Assembly: GCF_016734805.1 (NCBI RefSeq)
Contig: NZ_JAERQG010000001.1
Span: forward strand, 992,001-1,056,000
DNA from: Marivirga atlantica
GTDB lineage: Bacteria; Bacteroidota; Bacteroidia; Cytophagales; Cyclobacteriaceae
DNA: 64,000 nt
Direction of reading: 5' to 3'
The position numbers were made by a program, and so were the translations under genes. The notes beneath the pieces are model-generated. The model was not told where the DNA came from, did no database searches, and worked only from the letters and a program-made list of their open reading frames with translations. Of the stretch, positions 53,623-62,069 are shown piece after piece (positions within the stretch are counted from its first letter, which is position 1; each line of letters opens with the position of its first letter).

Positions 53623-54120
53623 ATGAGCTTACAATTGCTTAAAAAAAATATTCTTTATATCGGCTTGCTATTATTGCTTGCAGCTCACTTTAGAGATGCA
53701 TATGCTCAACAAAGAAGTACTCCAAATTGGTTAACATTTGAACAGCTCGATGACTCCTTAAAAAATAAGCCTAAAAAGGTATTCGTAAACTTTGTTGCCG
53801 ATTGGTGTACCTATTGCCATGAAATGGATAAAGTGACATTCACAGATTCACTCCTCATTAAAATACTCAGCGAGGATTTCTATCCTGTGAAAATGAATGT
53901 GGAATCAAAAGATACCATCCGCTTTGGAGGCCAGCAATTTGTTAATAAACGGATCAATAAAAGAAATCCTGTTCACCAAATACCTTTACTTATGGCAAGT
54001 AGAGAAAACAAGCCTTTTTCACTTCCTGCCATGATTATTTTTAATGAATCTTTTGAAGCTACCGCAAGATATTTTCAGTTTCTGAGCGCAGAACAACTCA
54101 TCGAAATACTTAAAGAATAA
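53623..54120 (+). CDS. Periplasmic thioredoxin-like protein (CTYC active site)
   Basis: The 165-residue protein has a signal peptide (ending AYAQQ, about residue 28). Its thioredoxin fold has the active site Cys62-Thr-Tyr-Cys65 in VADWCTYCHEMDKVTF and the cis-proline region SLPAMIIFNE. The family includes reductases of the DsbD-gamma/DUF255-like type. It is 9 nt after a TonB receptor with a CxxC plug and appears to be its operon partner. Its stop codon directly abuts the stop of the convergent DUF1543 gene. Confidence 0.9.
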   Translation: MSLQLLKKNILYIGLLLLLAAHFRDAYAQQRSTPNWLTFEQLDDSLKNKPKKVFVNFVADWCTYCHEMDKVTFTDSLLIKILSEDFYPVKMNVESKDTIRFGGQQFVNKRINKRNPVHQIPLLMASRENKPFSLPAMIIFNESFEATARYFQFLSAEQLIEILKE

Positions 54121-54654
54121 TTATTTAATTGTAGCTACATAATCTTCAACTACCTTTTTTGGTAATACATGATAGCCATTTTGTGGTATTAAGTTTTCCT
54201 TCTTTTCAGTGGGTGTTAAAATCACATGATAGCCATTCACTTTAGTAATGTTAAGTAGGTCATCAATATCATAAAGGTCATCCTTGTGCACTTCATCGTA
54301 TCCCTTTAAAAGGCTTTGTTTGGCACGTGTTTTTACTTGCGCATCAGAAGTATCCACCAAAAATGTGTTCGCATGGTGCTCCATAAAATCTCCTTTTTTG
54401 TAGGCACCCATGTTAATGAAGTAAAGCTTCTCTTCTTGATAGCTCACATCTTTATTAAGTTTTACCTCATAACCATCAACCACATTAAGCTCCATATAAG
54501 AATCGATATGCATCTTTTTAGGATTCCCAAACCACTGGCTTAGCAACTGTTGGTAAGTATCTTCAATGGTATAACCAACTGCAAAAACTACATCATGTAA
54601 CTCAATATTGCATTTCGGGGCTCTTCCTCCTAGTACTACGGCAAATAGCTTCAT
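54121..54654 (-). CDS. DUF1543-type protein
   Basis: The 177-residue soluble protein begins MKLFAVVLGGRAPKCNIELHD. It contains two similar sub-motifs: VVFAVGYTIEDTYQQLLSQWFG, and the later ADVDDLLNI-like DIDDLLNITKVNGYHVILTP. This matches the DUF1543 family, whose function is not known. Its ATG overlaps the stop of the RmlD-like gene (ATGA, 4 nt). It forms the last gene of a minus-strand run. No signal peptide. Confidence 0.8.
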   Translation of the reverse strand: MKLFAVVLGGRAPKCNIELHDVVFAVGYTIEDTYQQLLSQWFGNPKKMHIDSYMELNVVDGYEVKLNKDVSYQEEKLYFINMGAYKKGDFMEHHANTFLVDTSDAQVKTRAKQSLLKGYDEVHKDDLYDIDDLLNITKVNGYHVILTPTEKKENLIPQNGYHVLPKKVVEDYVATIK

Positions 54655-55553
54655 TCTTTTTCTTTGATTTGATCGGCTAAAATAGCAATTCCTTCTTCAA
54701 AAGAAACTGGATTATAGCCCAGTTCATTTATCGCTTTATCTAAAACAAATCCTGTTTTGGGAGGTCTTTTGGCCACTTGTGTGAATTTAGAGCCATCCGT
54801 TTGTTGGATATAGCTTTTATCTAGTTTGAAAAAATCAGCAGTTTTGATAGCCATATCATAAGGGGTTAGCATATCCTTTCCGGAAATATTGAACACGCCT
54901 TTGGCATTTTTTTCAGCTATCAGCAAGCAACCTTTTGCAAGGTCCTCCGCTAAGGTTGGTGTTCTCCATTGGTCATCAACTACATTGATTTGCACATTTT
55001 TCTCCAATGACTTTTTCACCCAAAGAATAATGTTAGAGCGACTCATGTCTTCGGCTATTCCGTACACCAAAACAGTTCTCACAATAGCCCAATCTATATT
55101 GGAATCTTTAATTATTTCTTCAGCCTTTAACTTGCTTTCCCCATAATAGCTTACAGGATTGGCCTCTGCGTCTTCATTGTAAGGGCCATCTTCACCATCA
55201 AAAATAAAATCAGTTGAAAGATGAACCAGAAAGCAATTGTTGCGCTCTGATGCTTCAACAAGATACCTGACAGATTCAACATTTAACAAATCGCAATTTT
55301 CCTTATCTGCTTCACACTGATCAACATTAGTCATGGCGGCTGTATTGATAATAACATCAGGTTTTACTTGATCAATTATGGCATCCACTTCCTGTTTGTT
55401 GGTAATATCCAGGCTCATGTATTTAAAACTGCTACCTTGTAAACGGTTATCACCCCTGGATGTAGCTACCAGATCATGATTGGTTTCCTCTGTAATAAGC
55501 TTTACTAGTTTTTGACCTAACAATCCGTTAGATCCGGTCAATAGTATTTTCAT
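54651..55553 (-). CDS. RmlD-like SDR sugar-nucleotide reductase
   Basis: From ATG 55553 the enzyme has 300 residues. The nucleotide loop is LTGSNGLLGQKLVKLI, followed by NTAAMTNVDQCE, STDFIFDGEDGPY and the catalytic Tyr-x-x-x-Lys in SYYGESKLKAE, all as in dTDP-4-dehydrorhamnose reductase. No other rhamnose genes are nearby, so the sugar substrate is uncertain. A longer frame from TTG 55577 adds only eight polar residues and is not favoured. It is coupled to the DUF1543 gene and follows the cyclophilin by 59 nt. Confidence 0.88.
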   Translation of the reverse strand: MKILLTGSNGLLGQKLVKLITEETNHDLVATSRGDNRLQGSSFKYMSLDITNKQEVDAIIDQVKPDVIINTAAMTNVDQCEADKENCDLLNVESVRYLVEASERNNCFLVHLSTDFIFDGEDGPYNEDAEANPVSYYGESKLKAEEIIKDSNIDWAIVRTVLVYGIAEDMSRSNIILWVKKSLEKNVQINVVDDQWRTPTLAEDLAKGCLLIAEKNAKGVFNISGKDMLTPYDMAIKTADFFKLDKSYIQQTDGSKFTQVAKRPPKTGFVLDKAINELGYNPVSFEEGIAILADQIKEKE

Positions 55554-55612
55554 TTGTTTCTCTTTAATGGGGTTCAAATGTAGATGCCTTGTAACAATAA
55601 GCAGTTATAGGG

Positions 55613-56485
55613 TTATTTCTCTTCTTTTGGATAATTGTAGCCGTAGTTTTCAGTGATTTTCTTTTTAGACATCTTTTCTAATTCTACCGTCATAAAAATG
55701 TCCTCAACGGGTTTATCTGCCATAGCTGTTCTTACAGAAGCAATAGAATCAATTACGGCAAGTCCTTCAACTACTTGACCAAATACAGTATATTCTCCAT
55801 CTAAATGAGGGGCTCCTCCTTTTTCAGCATAGTCAGCGACCTGCTCAGGTTTAAACTGGTATAATTCGATCTCACCATATTCCAAAGCAACCAAAGAATC
55901 AGCAGTATGCTCCATGAAATTCATTAGACCTTCCAGGTCCTCATTTTTCTGCATTTCCACTACTTTATTTCTCAGAGAAGCATACTTTTTCATACCCAGA
56001 ACCTGCTTAACCTTCATCTGCTTCTGCTGTGCCTTTCGTCCTTCAGCCATTTGCGTTAGCTCGTTTTCAGTATAAGTTTGGCCATCAACAATGTAGAATT
56101 GTGAACCGCTTGACTTTCTATTAGGGTTAACATTGTCTCCCATTCGCGCAGCTGCTAACGCACCCTTTATGTGCCAGAATTTATCATCGATTATTTCTGC
56201 CTGAAGCTGATAATTAATTTTGTCTTCTTCCTCAATATTCTTTTTGGCATTAACATCCCCTCCTTGTACCATGAAATCCTTAATTACCCTGTGAAATGTG
56301 GTACTATCATATTGGCCCGATTCAACCAGTTTAATGAAATTCTTTTTGTGGATAGGAGTTTCTTCATACAGAATAGCTTTCATATCACCATAGGGTGTAT
56401 GGAAAACCACTAAATTGTCTTTTGAGCCGGCACAGCTTGAAAGAATAAGTGTTATAACAAAAATGTATATGATGCTCTTTTTCAT
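55613..56485 (-). CDS. Cyclophilin-type peptidyl-prolyl isomerase lipoprotein with an internal insertion
   Basis: The 290-residue lipoprotein has the lipobox LSSC with acylated Cys18. The cyclophilin domain contains FHRVIKDFMVQGGD and GSQFYIVDG, and resumes at LDGEYTVFGQVVEGLAVID. Between these parts about 85 charged, helical residues (120-210) are inserted, which is absent from short cyclophilins. It catalyses proline isomerisation in the periplasm or outer membrane. It follows hemC by 22 nt on the same strand. Confidence 0.92.
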   Translation of the reverse strand: MKKSIIYIFVITLILSSCAGSKDNLVVFHTPYGDMKAILYEETPIHKKNFIKLVESGQYDSTTFHRVIKDFMVQGGDVNAKKNIEEEDKINYQLQAEIIDDKFWHIKGALAAARMGDNVNPNRKSSGSQFYIVDGQTYTENELTQMAEGRKAQQKQMKVKQVLGMKKYASLRNKVVEMQKNEDLEGLMNFMEHTADSLVALEYGEIELYQFKPEQVADYAEKGGAPHLDGEYTVFGQVVEGLAVIDSIASVRTAMADKPVEDIFMTVELEKMSKKKITENYGYNYPKEEK

Positions 56486-56507
56486 GTTGTTACTTAATAT
56501 GTGTTAA

Positions 56508-57428
56508 TTAAAGTTGTTCTTTTATTTCTTTTAAAATTTTGTCTCCACCAGATGCTAAAACTTGCTTGGCCATGAGTGTTCCCAGTTGTTCTGCATTGGC
56601 GATGGAATCGGTTAGTTTTAAGGCAATGCGTTCCAAACCATCTAAACTGATGATGCCGGCCTCCATCTCTATATTTGTACCACTTATACGGGCTAATCCA
56701 TAAACTGGAATACTGCAACCCCCTTCAAGATAGCGGAGATAAGCCCTTTCAGCCTTTAAACAGTTTTCTGTGGCTTTATGATTGATGGCAAATCTGATAA
56801 CATCTTTCTTTTCTTGATTTAGAGATTCATGCACTTCAATAGCTACTGAGCCCTGACCAACTGCAGGAATAAATTCTTCTGTAGATAGGGTATGAGCAAT
56901 TTTATCGTGGTAACCCATTCTGTGTACGCCTGCATAGGCCAGCAGAATAGCATCACAGAGGCCCTCTTCCATTTTTTTAATTCTGGTTTGTAGATTACCT
57001 CTGATGTCAACCGTTTCAATTTCCGGATAAAAGTGTTTTAAGGTGGCAATTCTTCGGGTTGATGAAGTGCCAATAACCATAGGCTGGTTAGCAAATTGGA
57101 AATCTTTTTTGTGGCTCACCACTACATCATTCACCTGCTCTCTTTCTGAGAAGGCAATCAGTTCAAAGCCTTCAGGCAGATGTGACTGCATATCTTTGGC
57201 ACTATGTACGGCAATATCAATACTGCCATCGGCTAGCTGTGCTTCTATCTCTTCTGTGAAAACGCCCTTACTACCAATTTTAGAAATAGCTACATCAAGT
57301 ATTTTATCACCTTTAGTTTCTATAATTACAATCTCTGAGGTATGTCCGGCTTTTTCTAGTTTTTCCTGAACATAGTATGCCTGCCATAATGCTAACTTGC
57401 TACCTCTGGTGCCAATTCTAATATGCAT
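56508..57428 (-). CDS. hemC: Hydroxymethylbilane synthase (porphobilinogen deaminase)
   Basis: The 306-residue enzyme polymerises four porphobilinogens to hydroxymethylbilane in heme synthesis. Signatures are IGTRGSKLALWQAYYV, HSAKDMQSHLPEGF, GTSSTRRIATLKHFYPE, RGNLQTRI and the dipyrromethane-attaching Cys in EGGCSIPVYG (about residue 240). Length is normal. It lies 20 nt after a retropepsin-like gene and 22 nt before the cyclophilin gene; no other hem gene is in the window. Confidence 0.96.
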   Translation of the reverse strand: MHIRIGTRGSKLALWQAYYVQEKLEKAGHTSEIVIIETKGDKILDVAISKIGSKGVFTEEIEAQLADGSIDIAVHSAKDMQSHLPEGFELIAFSEREQVNDVVVSHKKDFQFANQPMVIGTSSTRRIATLKHFYPEIETVDIRGNLQTRIKKMEEGLCDAILLAYAGVHRMGYHDKIAHTLSTEEFIPAVGQGSVAIEVHESLNQEKKDVIRFAINHKATENCLKAERAYLRYLEGGCSIPVYGLARISGTNIEMEAGIISLDGLERIALKLTDSIANAEQLGTLMAKQVLASGGDKILKEIKEQL

Positions 57429-57448
57429 GGATGTTTTTTCTGACTGAA

Positions 57449-57904
57449 TTATGCTGTTTTATTAAGTTTCAGTTGATAAGATAAATCTTCTTCTGAAACA
57501 TCAACTACAAATTTACCATTCAATAGTTTTCTACCCAACAGAATTGGATTTTTCATATGGCTTCTGTCTGATAATGAAAATTCAGCTTTGTATGCTTTGC
57601 CAAATAAGATGATCTTTGATTTAATGATGTAACGTTCCTGCATTTGGCCGTTTGAGCTTCTAATTTTTTTGAGGTGAAATTCAGTGGTCTTAAAGCTTCT
57701 TGCCTTCTTTCCCTTTCCCAACCTACTTCCGCTTATTTTATAGCAGAGTATATCTCTTCCGTCATCATCTTTTTCTATATGTATGCCCGAGCAATGTATA
57801 GCTGAAGTGTAGGCACCTGTATCAATTTTGGCTTGTACATTTTCAAGATTAAGCTCTGGAAGATCAACTTTGTCCGTCCTGCCAATTATTAACTTTTGCT
57901 TCAT
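57449..57904 (-). CDS. RimK-associated retropepsin-like (putative ATP-dependent zinc protease family) protein
   Basis: The 151-residue cytosolic protein opens LIIGRTDKVDLPELN and has AKIDTGAYTSAIH, the aspartyl-type Asp-Thr-Gly seen in the PF05618 family. A C-terminal region LLGRKLLNGKFVVD follows. Family members often accompany RimK-type ligases, but no rimK is beside this gene. It begins a minus-strand run leading to hemC. The family is recognised; proteolytic activity and the zinc label are historical and unproved. Confidence 0.85.
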   Translation of the reverse strand: MKQKLIIGRTDKVDLPELNLENVQAKIDTGAYTSAIHCSGIHIEKDDDGRDILCYKISGSRLGKGKKARSFKTTEFHLKKIRSSNGQMQERYIIKSKIILFGKAYKAEFSLSDRSHMKNPILLGRKLLNGKFVVDVSEEDLSYQLKLNKTA

Positions 57905-58290
57905 TAAAATTTAATTCTGACAAAAAACTAAATACTAAATGTAATAATTTTTTCTGATTTGGAATGGCTATGATTTTGTTGGAATTCAATTAATGTATAA
58001 ACATATACCCTGTAATTATATAAACGTTTAGTGAAATTGAAATCACTTATTCTGCCAGTTTATGGTTGTATTAAATTAAGTTACTCTTTTGCTAAAAGTG
58101 TTATAATTCTAATAGTTATTGCATTGTTTAAAGAAATAATAAAATAAGCTTAACAAAAGTGTGTTTTTTTTAATTTCCATTATAAATTTATATGAGTAAC
58201 GGTGAGAGTATTACTACTAACTTTAAGTGTTTAGATACTGGAATTATTGACACGCTGGTTGGTTGTTATTCATGTTGTACTTAATAATTT
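57905..58290. other. 386-bp AT-rich intergenic region between divergent operons
   Basis: It holds the divergent promoters of the retropepsin/hemC run and of the PilJ-PAS kinase. No exact TAnnTTTG match was found; TAACTTTA near 58217 is the closest plus-strand candidate. No hairpin with a T-run and no riboswitch core was seen. A 30-codon frame at 58192-58284 is present but unsupported. Confidence 0.5.
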
Positions 58291-61200
58291 ATGGTAAAAG
58301 AGAGTAGAAAATATATTGTATTTTTTTTAGTAACAGCCTCTCTATTTACGATTAAGCAATCTGTAGTACAAAATGGGTTTAATGATAGTGCAGATTACGC
58401 CAGGTTAATTAATATTGCAGGCCGTCAAAGAATGTACAGTCAGAAAGTGGCTAAGCTATTTAGTTATTATTATAATATTCAGGATTCTAACGTAATTAAG
58501 CAGCCTTACTATGGCGAATTATCATCGACCTTACTCGACTGGAAAGCTGCACAAGAAGAACTAATCTCAGCTCAAATAGAGAGCGCTACCTTAGATAGTT
58601 TGCTTAGTGATAACCTTAAGCTGATTAATGGAATTATAGCCTTCTATGATGAGAAAGTTGAAACTGGAAGTCTTGATTTAACATATAAGGACTTCAGTAA
58701 GATACAATTGGCAGAAGCTACATTTTTGGAACGTATGGAAAAATCAGTAGCGATATTACAACAGAAAGCAGAAAATGATATTTCCAGACTTAGAAACATC
58801 AATTTATTTCTATCCATCCTCTTTTTAATTGTGTTTTTTGTGCTCTTTGCATTATTGGTTAATCCAATTATCCAAAAACTAAAAAAATCAAATGACAATT
58901 TTTCTGATTCAAACAGTAAACTGCAGGCTGCTGAGGAAGAGCTGCGATCAAGTTTGGAGGCTCTTACAGAATTACAAACCAAATTAGAGCAAAAGGAAAG
59001 ACTCAATAAAATATTCGTAAAGCAGTCACCAGTTCCTATTGCTATGTTTAGTAGAGAAATTAAACTTTTAGCCGCTTCAGCAGCATGGGTTAAAGATTAT
59101 GGTTTCAAGCGAGATGAAATAATAGGGAAAAATTTCTATTTGTTTTATAACAGAGCTGAGTACTATTGGAGAGAAAGCTTTGATAAAGCCCTTAAAGGTG
59201 AAGTTGTAAGCGGTGCTTCCGAGCAATTTACGACTGAGACGGGAAAGGATTTTTGGCTTGATTGGGAAGTTAGGCCATGGTATATAAATGAAGATGAAAT
59301 TGGTGGTATCTTATTCAGCTTTAATGATGTTACCGAAAAACGAGCACTTCAAACCCAAAATGAGCGCTATAAAATGGATATGGAGCTAAGTAATGAAGCA
59401 GCCGTAATAGGTACATGGGAGACAGACATTGTTAATAATAAAGTGACATGGAGTAAAGTTACCAAACAAATTCATGGAGTGCCAGCGGATTTTGAGCCCA
59501 ACGTTTCAATTGGTTTGCTATTCTACAAAGAAGGTAAAAGCAGAGAAACCGTAACTAAGACTTTTCAAAAAACTCTTGAAACTGGTGAAGGATTTGATTT
59601 GGAGTTACAAATAGTAACAGCCAATAATGTAACCAAATGGGTAAGAACTATAGGACTTACTGAAATGAAAGATGGAAAATGTGTAAGGGTTTATGGTACT
59701 TTTCAGGATATTAACGAACGTAAACTGCAGGAGATTAAAATTAAGGAAGAATCCTTAAAAATGGAAAACCTGTTGATAGGGACAAATGCGGGTGCCTGGG
59801 AATGGAATGTACAAACAGGTGAAACTAGATTTAATGAGCGCTGGGCTGAAATTATAGGTTATACTTTGGAAGAATTGGCACCGGTTAGTATAGATACATG
59901 GACCAAGTACTGTCATCCGGAAGATTTGAAAAAGTCTGATGAGGCACTTCAAGAACATTTTACAGGACAAACACCCTATTATGAAGTTGAATGCCGAATG
60001 AAGCATAAAGACGGTTCATGGATTTGGGTGGTTGATCGAGGCAAGGTTTTTAGCTGGACAGAAGATGGTAAACCATTAATAATGTTCGGAACCTATATAG
60101 ACATAACCAGGCAAAAGAAAAGGCATGTACAATTCGAGAATTTTGTAAAGCAAGCACCATCGGCAGTAGCCATGTTCGATAAAAACTTGTGCTGCCTGGC
60201 AGCCTCAGATAAATGGCTTGATGAGTATGGTTTTACTGGAGAAGATGTTTATGGCCAATCGATCTATGATTTGTTTCCCAATACATCTGATAATTGGAAA
60301 GAATTGCACCAGGCTTGTCTTAATGGTGAGATAAAAAAAGGTACTGAAACTCCATTTATTAATTCGCAAGGAGAATTGGTTTGGCTGAACTGGGAAATGA
60401 AGCCATGGAAAAGCATGGGGCAAATAGCTGGTATTATGATCCATTCAGAAGATGTAACCAAAGCAAGAGAACTAGAGGCACAAAAAGATAGAATTCAAAA
60501 CGTACTTGAACTTACCAACAATGTGGTAAGAGTTGGAGCATGGGAATATGAAATTGATAGTGATGAGTTATACTGGAGCGATGTAACCAAAGAAATACAT
60601 GAAGTTGAGTATGACTACAAGCCATCGCTAAAAGAGGCGGTAGAATTTTACGAGGAAGGTAAGCATAGGGCCACCATGTTAAAAGCTTTAGATGATGCTA
60701 TCAAAAAAGGCGAATCTTATGATGTTGAACTTAAAATTATCACCGCAAAAAAGAAGGAATTGTGGGTAAGAGCCGTAGGTAAGCCAATTTTTGAAAATAA
60801 TAAGTGTGTTAAATTGCTTGGTATTTTCATGGATGTTGATGACGCCTATCGTTACAATAATGAAGAAATAGTAATTAAAAAGAACCGACTGCAAGATGTA
60901 AATGATAGTTTAATCAAGAAAAACAAAAGATTGGCTGATTTTGCCCAAATAACATCACATAATTTGAGGGGACCAGTTAGTAACCTGAACAGTTTACTTA
61001 ATCTTTATGATAATTCAGCTACTAAAGATGAAAAGGATGTGATAGTTGATAAAGTGAACACTGTAACAGATTATTTAAATGAAACACTCAATACCTTAGT
61101 GGAGAGCTTAGCTATTCAAGAGACTAGTGTTATTCAGCGTAAAAAACTTTTCTTTCAAGAGGTATTGGATAAAGCTTTACCAGCTTTTCAAAATATGATT

Positions 61201-61581
61201 GATGATTTTGAAATAACTTTAATTACAGATTTTGAGAAAGCTCCTTTTGTAAATTACAATGCCGTATATCTTGAAAGTATTTTTCAGAATTTAATATCCA
61301 ATGCTATTAAGTATAGATCACAAAAGCGAAAACTAGAAATAGATATAAAAAGCTATAAAATAAAGAGCCACACCTATTTAGAAATTTCAGATAACGGTTT
61401 AGGAATAGATTTGAATAAATACGGTGATAAAATATTTGGATTGAATAGAACTTTTCATAGAAAAGAAGGTTCAAAAGGTATAGGCTTGTATATGACCAAG
61501 CAACAAGTTGAAAGTATGGGAGGGATTATTTCCGTAGAAAGTGAAGTAGATAAGGGAACGAAGTTTATAATCCGATTGTGA
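58291..61581 (+). CDS. PilJ-N-domain sensor histidine kinase with five PAS domains
   Basis: The 1096-residue kinase has an N-terminal membrane segment and a periplasmic PilJ-type region (about 35-165, with NIAGRQRMYSQKVAKL as in nitrate/MCP-type sensors). A second membrane segment (about 170-192) and a coiled coil follow, then five PAS domains at about 240-355, 365-476, 493-607, 615-730 and 739-850. HisKA has His890 in TSHNLRGP. HATPase motifs are NLISNAIKY, SDNGLGID and KGIGLYMTK. PAS 1-2 and PAS 4-5 are an internal duplication. A receiver gene follows 20 nt later and is its probable partner. Confidence 0.93.
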   Translation: MVKESRKYIVFFLVTASLFTIKQSVVQNGFNDSADYARLINIAGRQRMYSQKVAKLFSYYYNIQDSNVIKQPYYGELSSTLLDWKAAQEELISAQIESATLDSLLSDNLKLINGIIAFYDEKVETGSLDLTYKDFSKIQLAEATFLERMEKSVAILQQKAENDISRLRNINLFLSILFLIVFFVLFALLVNPIIQKLKKSNDNFSDSNSKLQAAEEELRSSLEALTELQTKLEQKERLNKIFVKQSPVPIAMFSREIKLLAASAAWVKDYGFKRDEIIGKNFYLFYNRAEYYWRESFDKALKGEVVSGASEQFTTETGKDFWLDWEVRPWYINEDEIGGILFSFNDVTEKRALQTQNERYKMDMELSNEAAVIGTWETDIVNNKVTWSKVTKQIHGVPADFEPNVSIGLLFYKEGKSRETVTKTFQKTLETGEGFDLELQIVTANNVTKWVRTIGLTEMKDGKCVRVYGTFQDINERKLQEIKIKEESLKMENLLIGTNAGAWEWNVQTGETRFNERWAEIIGYTLEELAPVSIDTWTKYCHPEDLKKSDEALQEHFTGQTPYYEVECRMKHKDGSWIWVVDRGKVFSWTEDGKPLIMFGTYIDITRQKKRHVQFENFVKQAPSAVAMFDKNLCCLAASDKWLDEYGFTGEDVYGQSIYDLFPNTSDNWKELHQACLNGEIKKGTETPFINSQGELVWLNWEMKPWKSMGQIAGIMIHSEDVTKARELEAQKDRIQNVLELTNNVVRVGAWEYEIDSDELYWSDVTKEIHEVEYDYKPSLKEAVEFYEEGKHRATMLKALDDAIKKGESYDVELKIITAKKKELWVRAVGKPIFENNKCVKLLGIFMDVDDAYRYNNEEIVIKKNRLQDVNDSLIKKNKRLADFAQITSHNLRGPVSNLNSLLNLYDNSATKDEKDVIVDKVNTVTDYLNETLNTLVESLAIQETSVIQRKKLFFQEVLDKALPAFQNMIDDFEITLITDFEKAPFVNYNAVYLESIFQNLISNAIKYRSQKRKLEIDIKSYKIKSHTYLEISDNGLGIDLNKYGDKIFGLNRTFHRKEGSKGIGLYMTKQQVESMGGIISVESEVDKGTKFIIRL

Positions 61582-61601
61582 ATTAATAAAGTGATTGAGT
61601 T

Positions 61602-62009
61602 ATGAGCAGTGAGAAATTAAATATTTGTGTTATTGATGATGATGATATTTATCAGTTTGCTGTTTCAAGAATAATTGAGTCGGCAGTTGAGACATCTTCG
61701 GTTATGTCCTTTTATGATGGTGAGGAAGCTCTGGAATATTTTGAATCCTTAAATGGAAATGATGATCCAATTCCAGATATTATCTTTCTCGATATAAATA
61801 TGCCCCGCCTCAATGGCTTTGAGTTTATGGAAGGCTACAACAAGATTAAGCACCGTCTTAGTAAAAAGAGTAAAGTGTTCATGGTTTCTTCTTCTATAGA
61901 TCCTGCGGACATTCAACGTTCAAAAGAAATGGACGGTATTGAGGATTACGTTTCAAAACCGTTAGATTCCAGTCTCGTAACACAAATTGTGAGCCGACTA
62001 GCATCCTAA
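61602..62009 (+). CDS. Single-domain response regulator
   Basis: The 135-residue CheY-like receiver has acidic residues in VIDDDDIYQ, phosphoacceptor Asp64 in FLDINMPRLNGFEF, Ser in MVSSS and Lys in VSKPLD. There is no output domain, so it acts by protein contact or relays phosphate onward. It is 20 nt after the PilJ-PAS kinase. The FLDINMP and NGFEF pattern is typical of receivers next to PAS kinases in Cytophagales. Confidence 0.93.
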   Translation: MSSEKLNICVIDDDDIYQFAVSRIIESAVETSSVMSFYDGEEALEYFESLNGNDDPIPDIIFLDINMPRLNGFEFMEGYNKIKHRLSKKSKVFMVSSSIDPADIQRSKEMDGIEDYVSKPLDSSLVTQIVSRLAS

Positions 62010-62054
62010 TGGCTAATAATAATATGATTTAACACTCTTTTTAAAAGGATTTTT

Positions 62055-62062
62055 TACTTTTG
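62055..62062 (+). promoter_or_regulatory. -7 promoter element very close to the lpxH start
   Basis: TACTTTTG matches TAnnTTTG and ends only 7 nt before ATG 62070. If used, the transcript would be leaderless or nearly so. The -33 region is weak. Confidence 0.45.
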
Positions 62063-62069
62063 CAGTTGC

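Noticed and set aside
58192-58284. 30-codon frame ending in a Cys-rich tail, 6 nt before the PilJ-PAS kinase
   Set aside because: It is short, in an AT-rich region where such frames occur by chance, with no recognisable motif or strong start context. Conservation in relatives would be needed.
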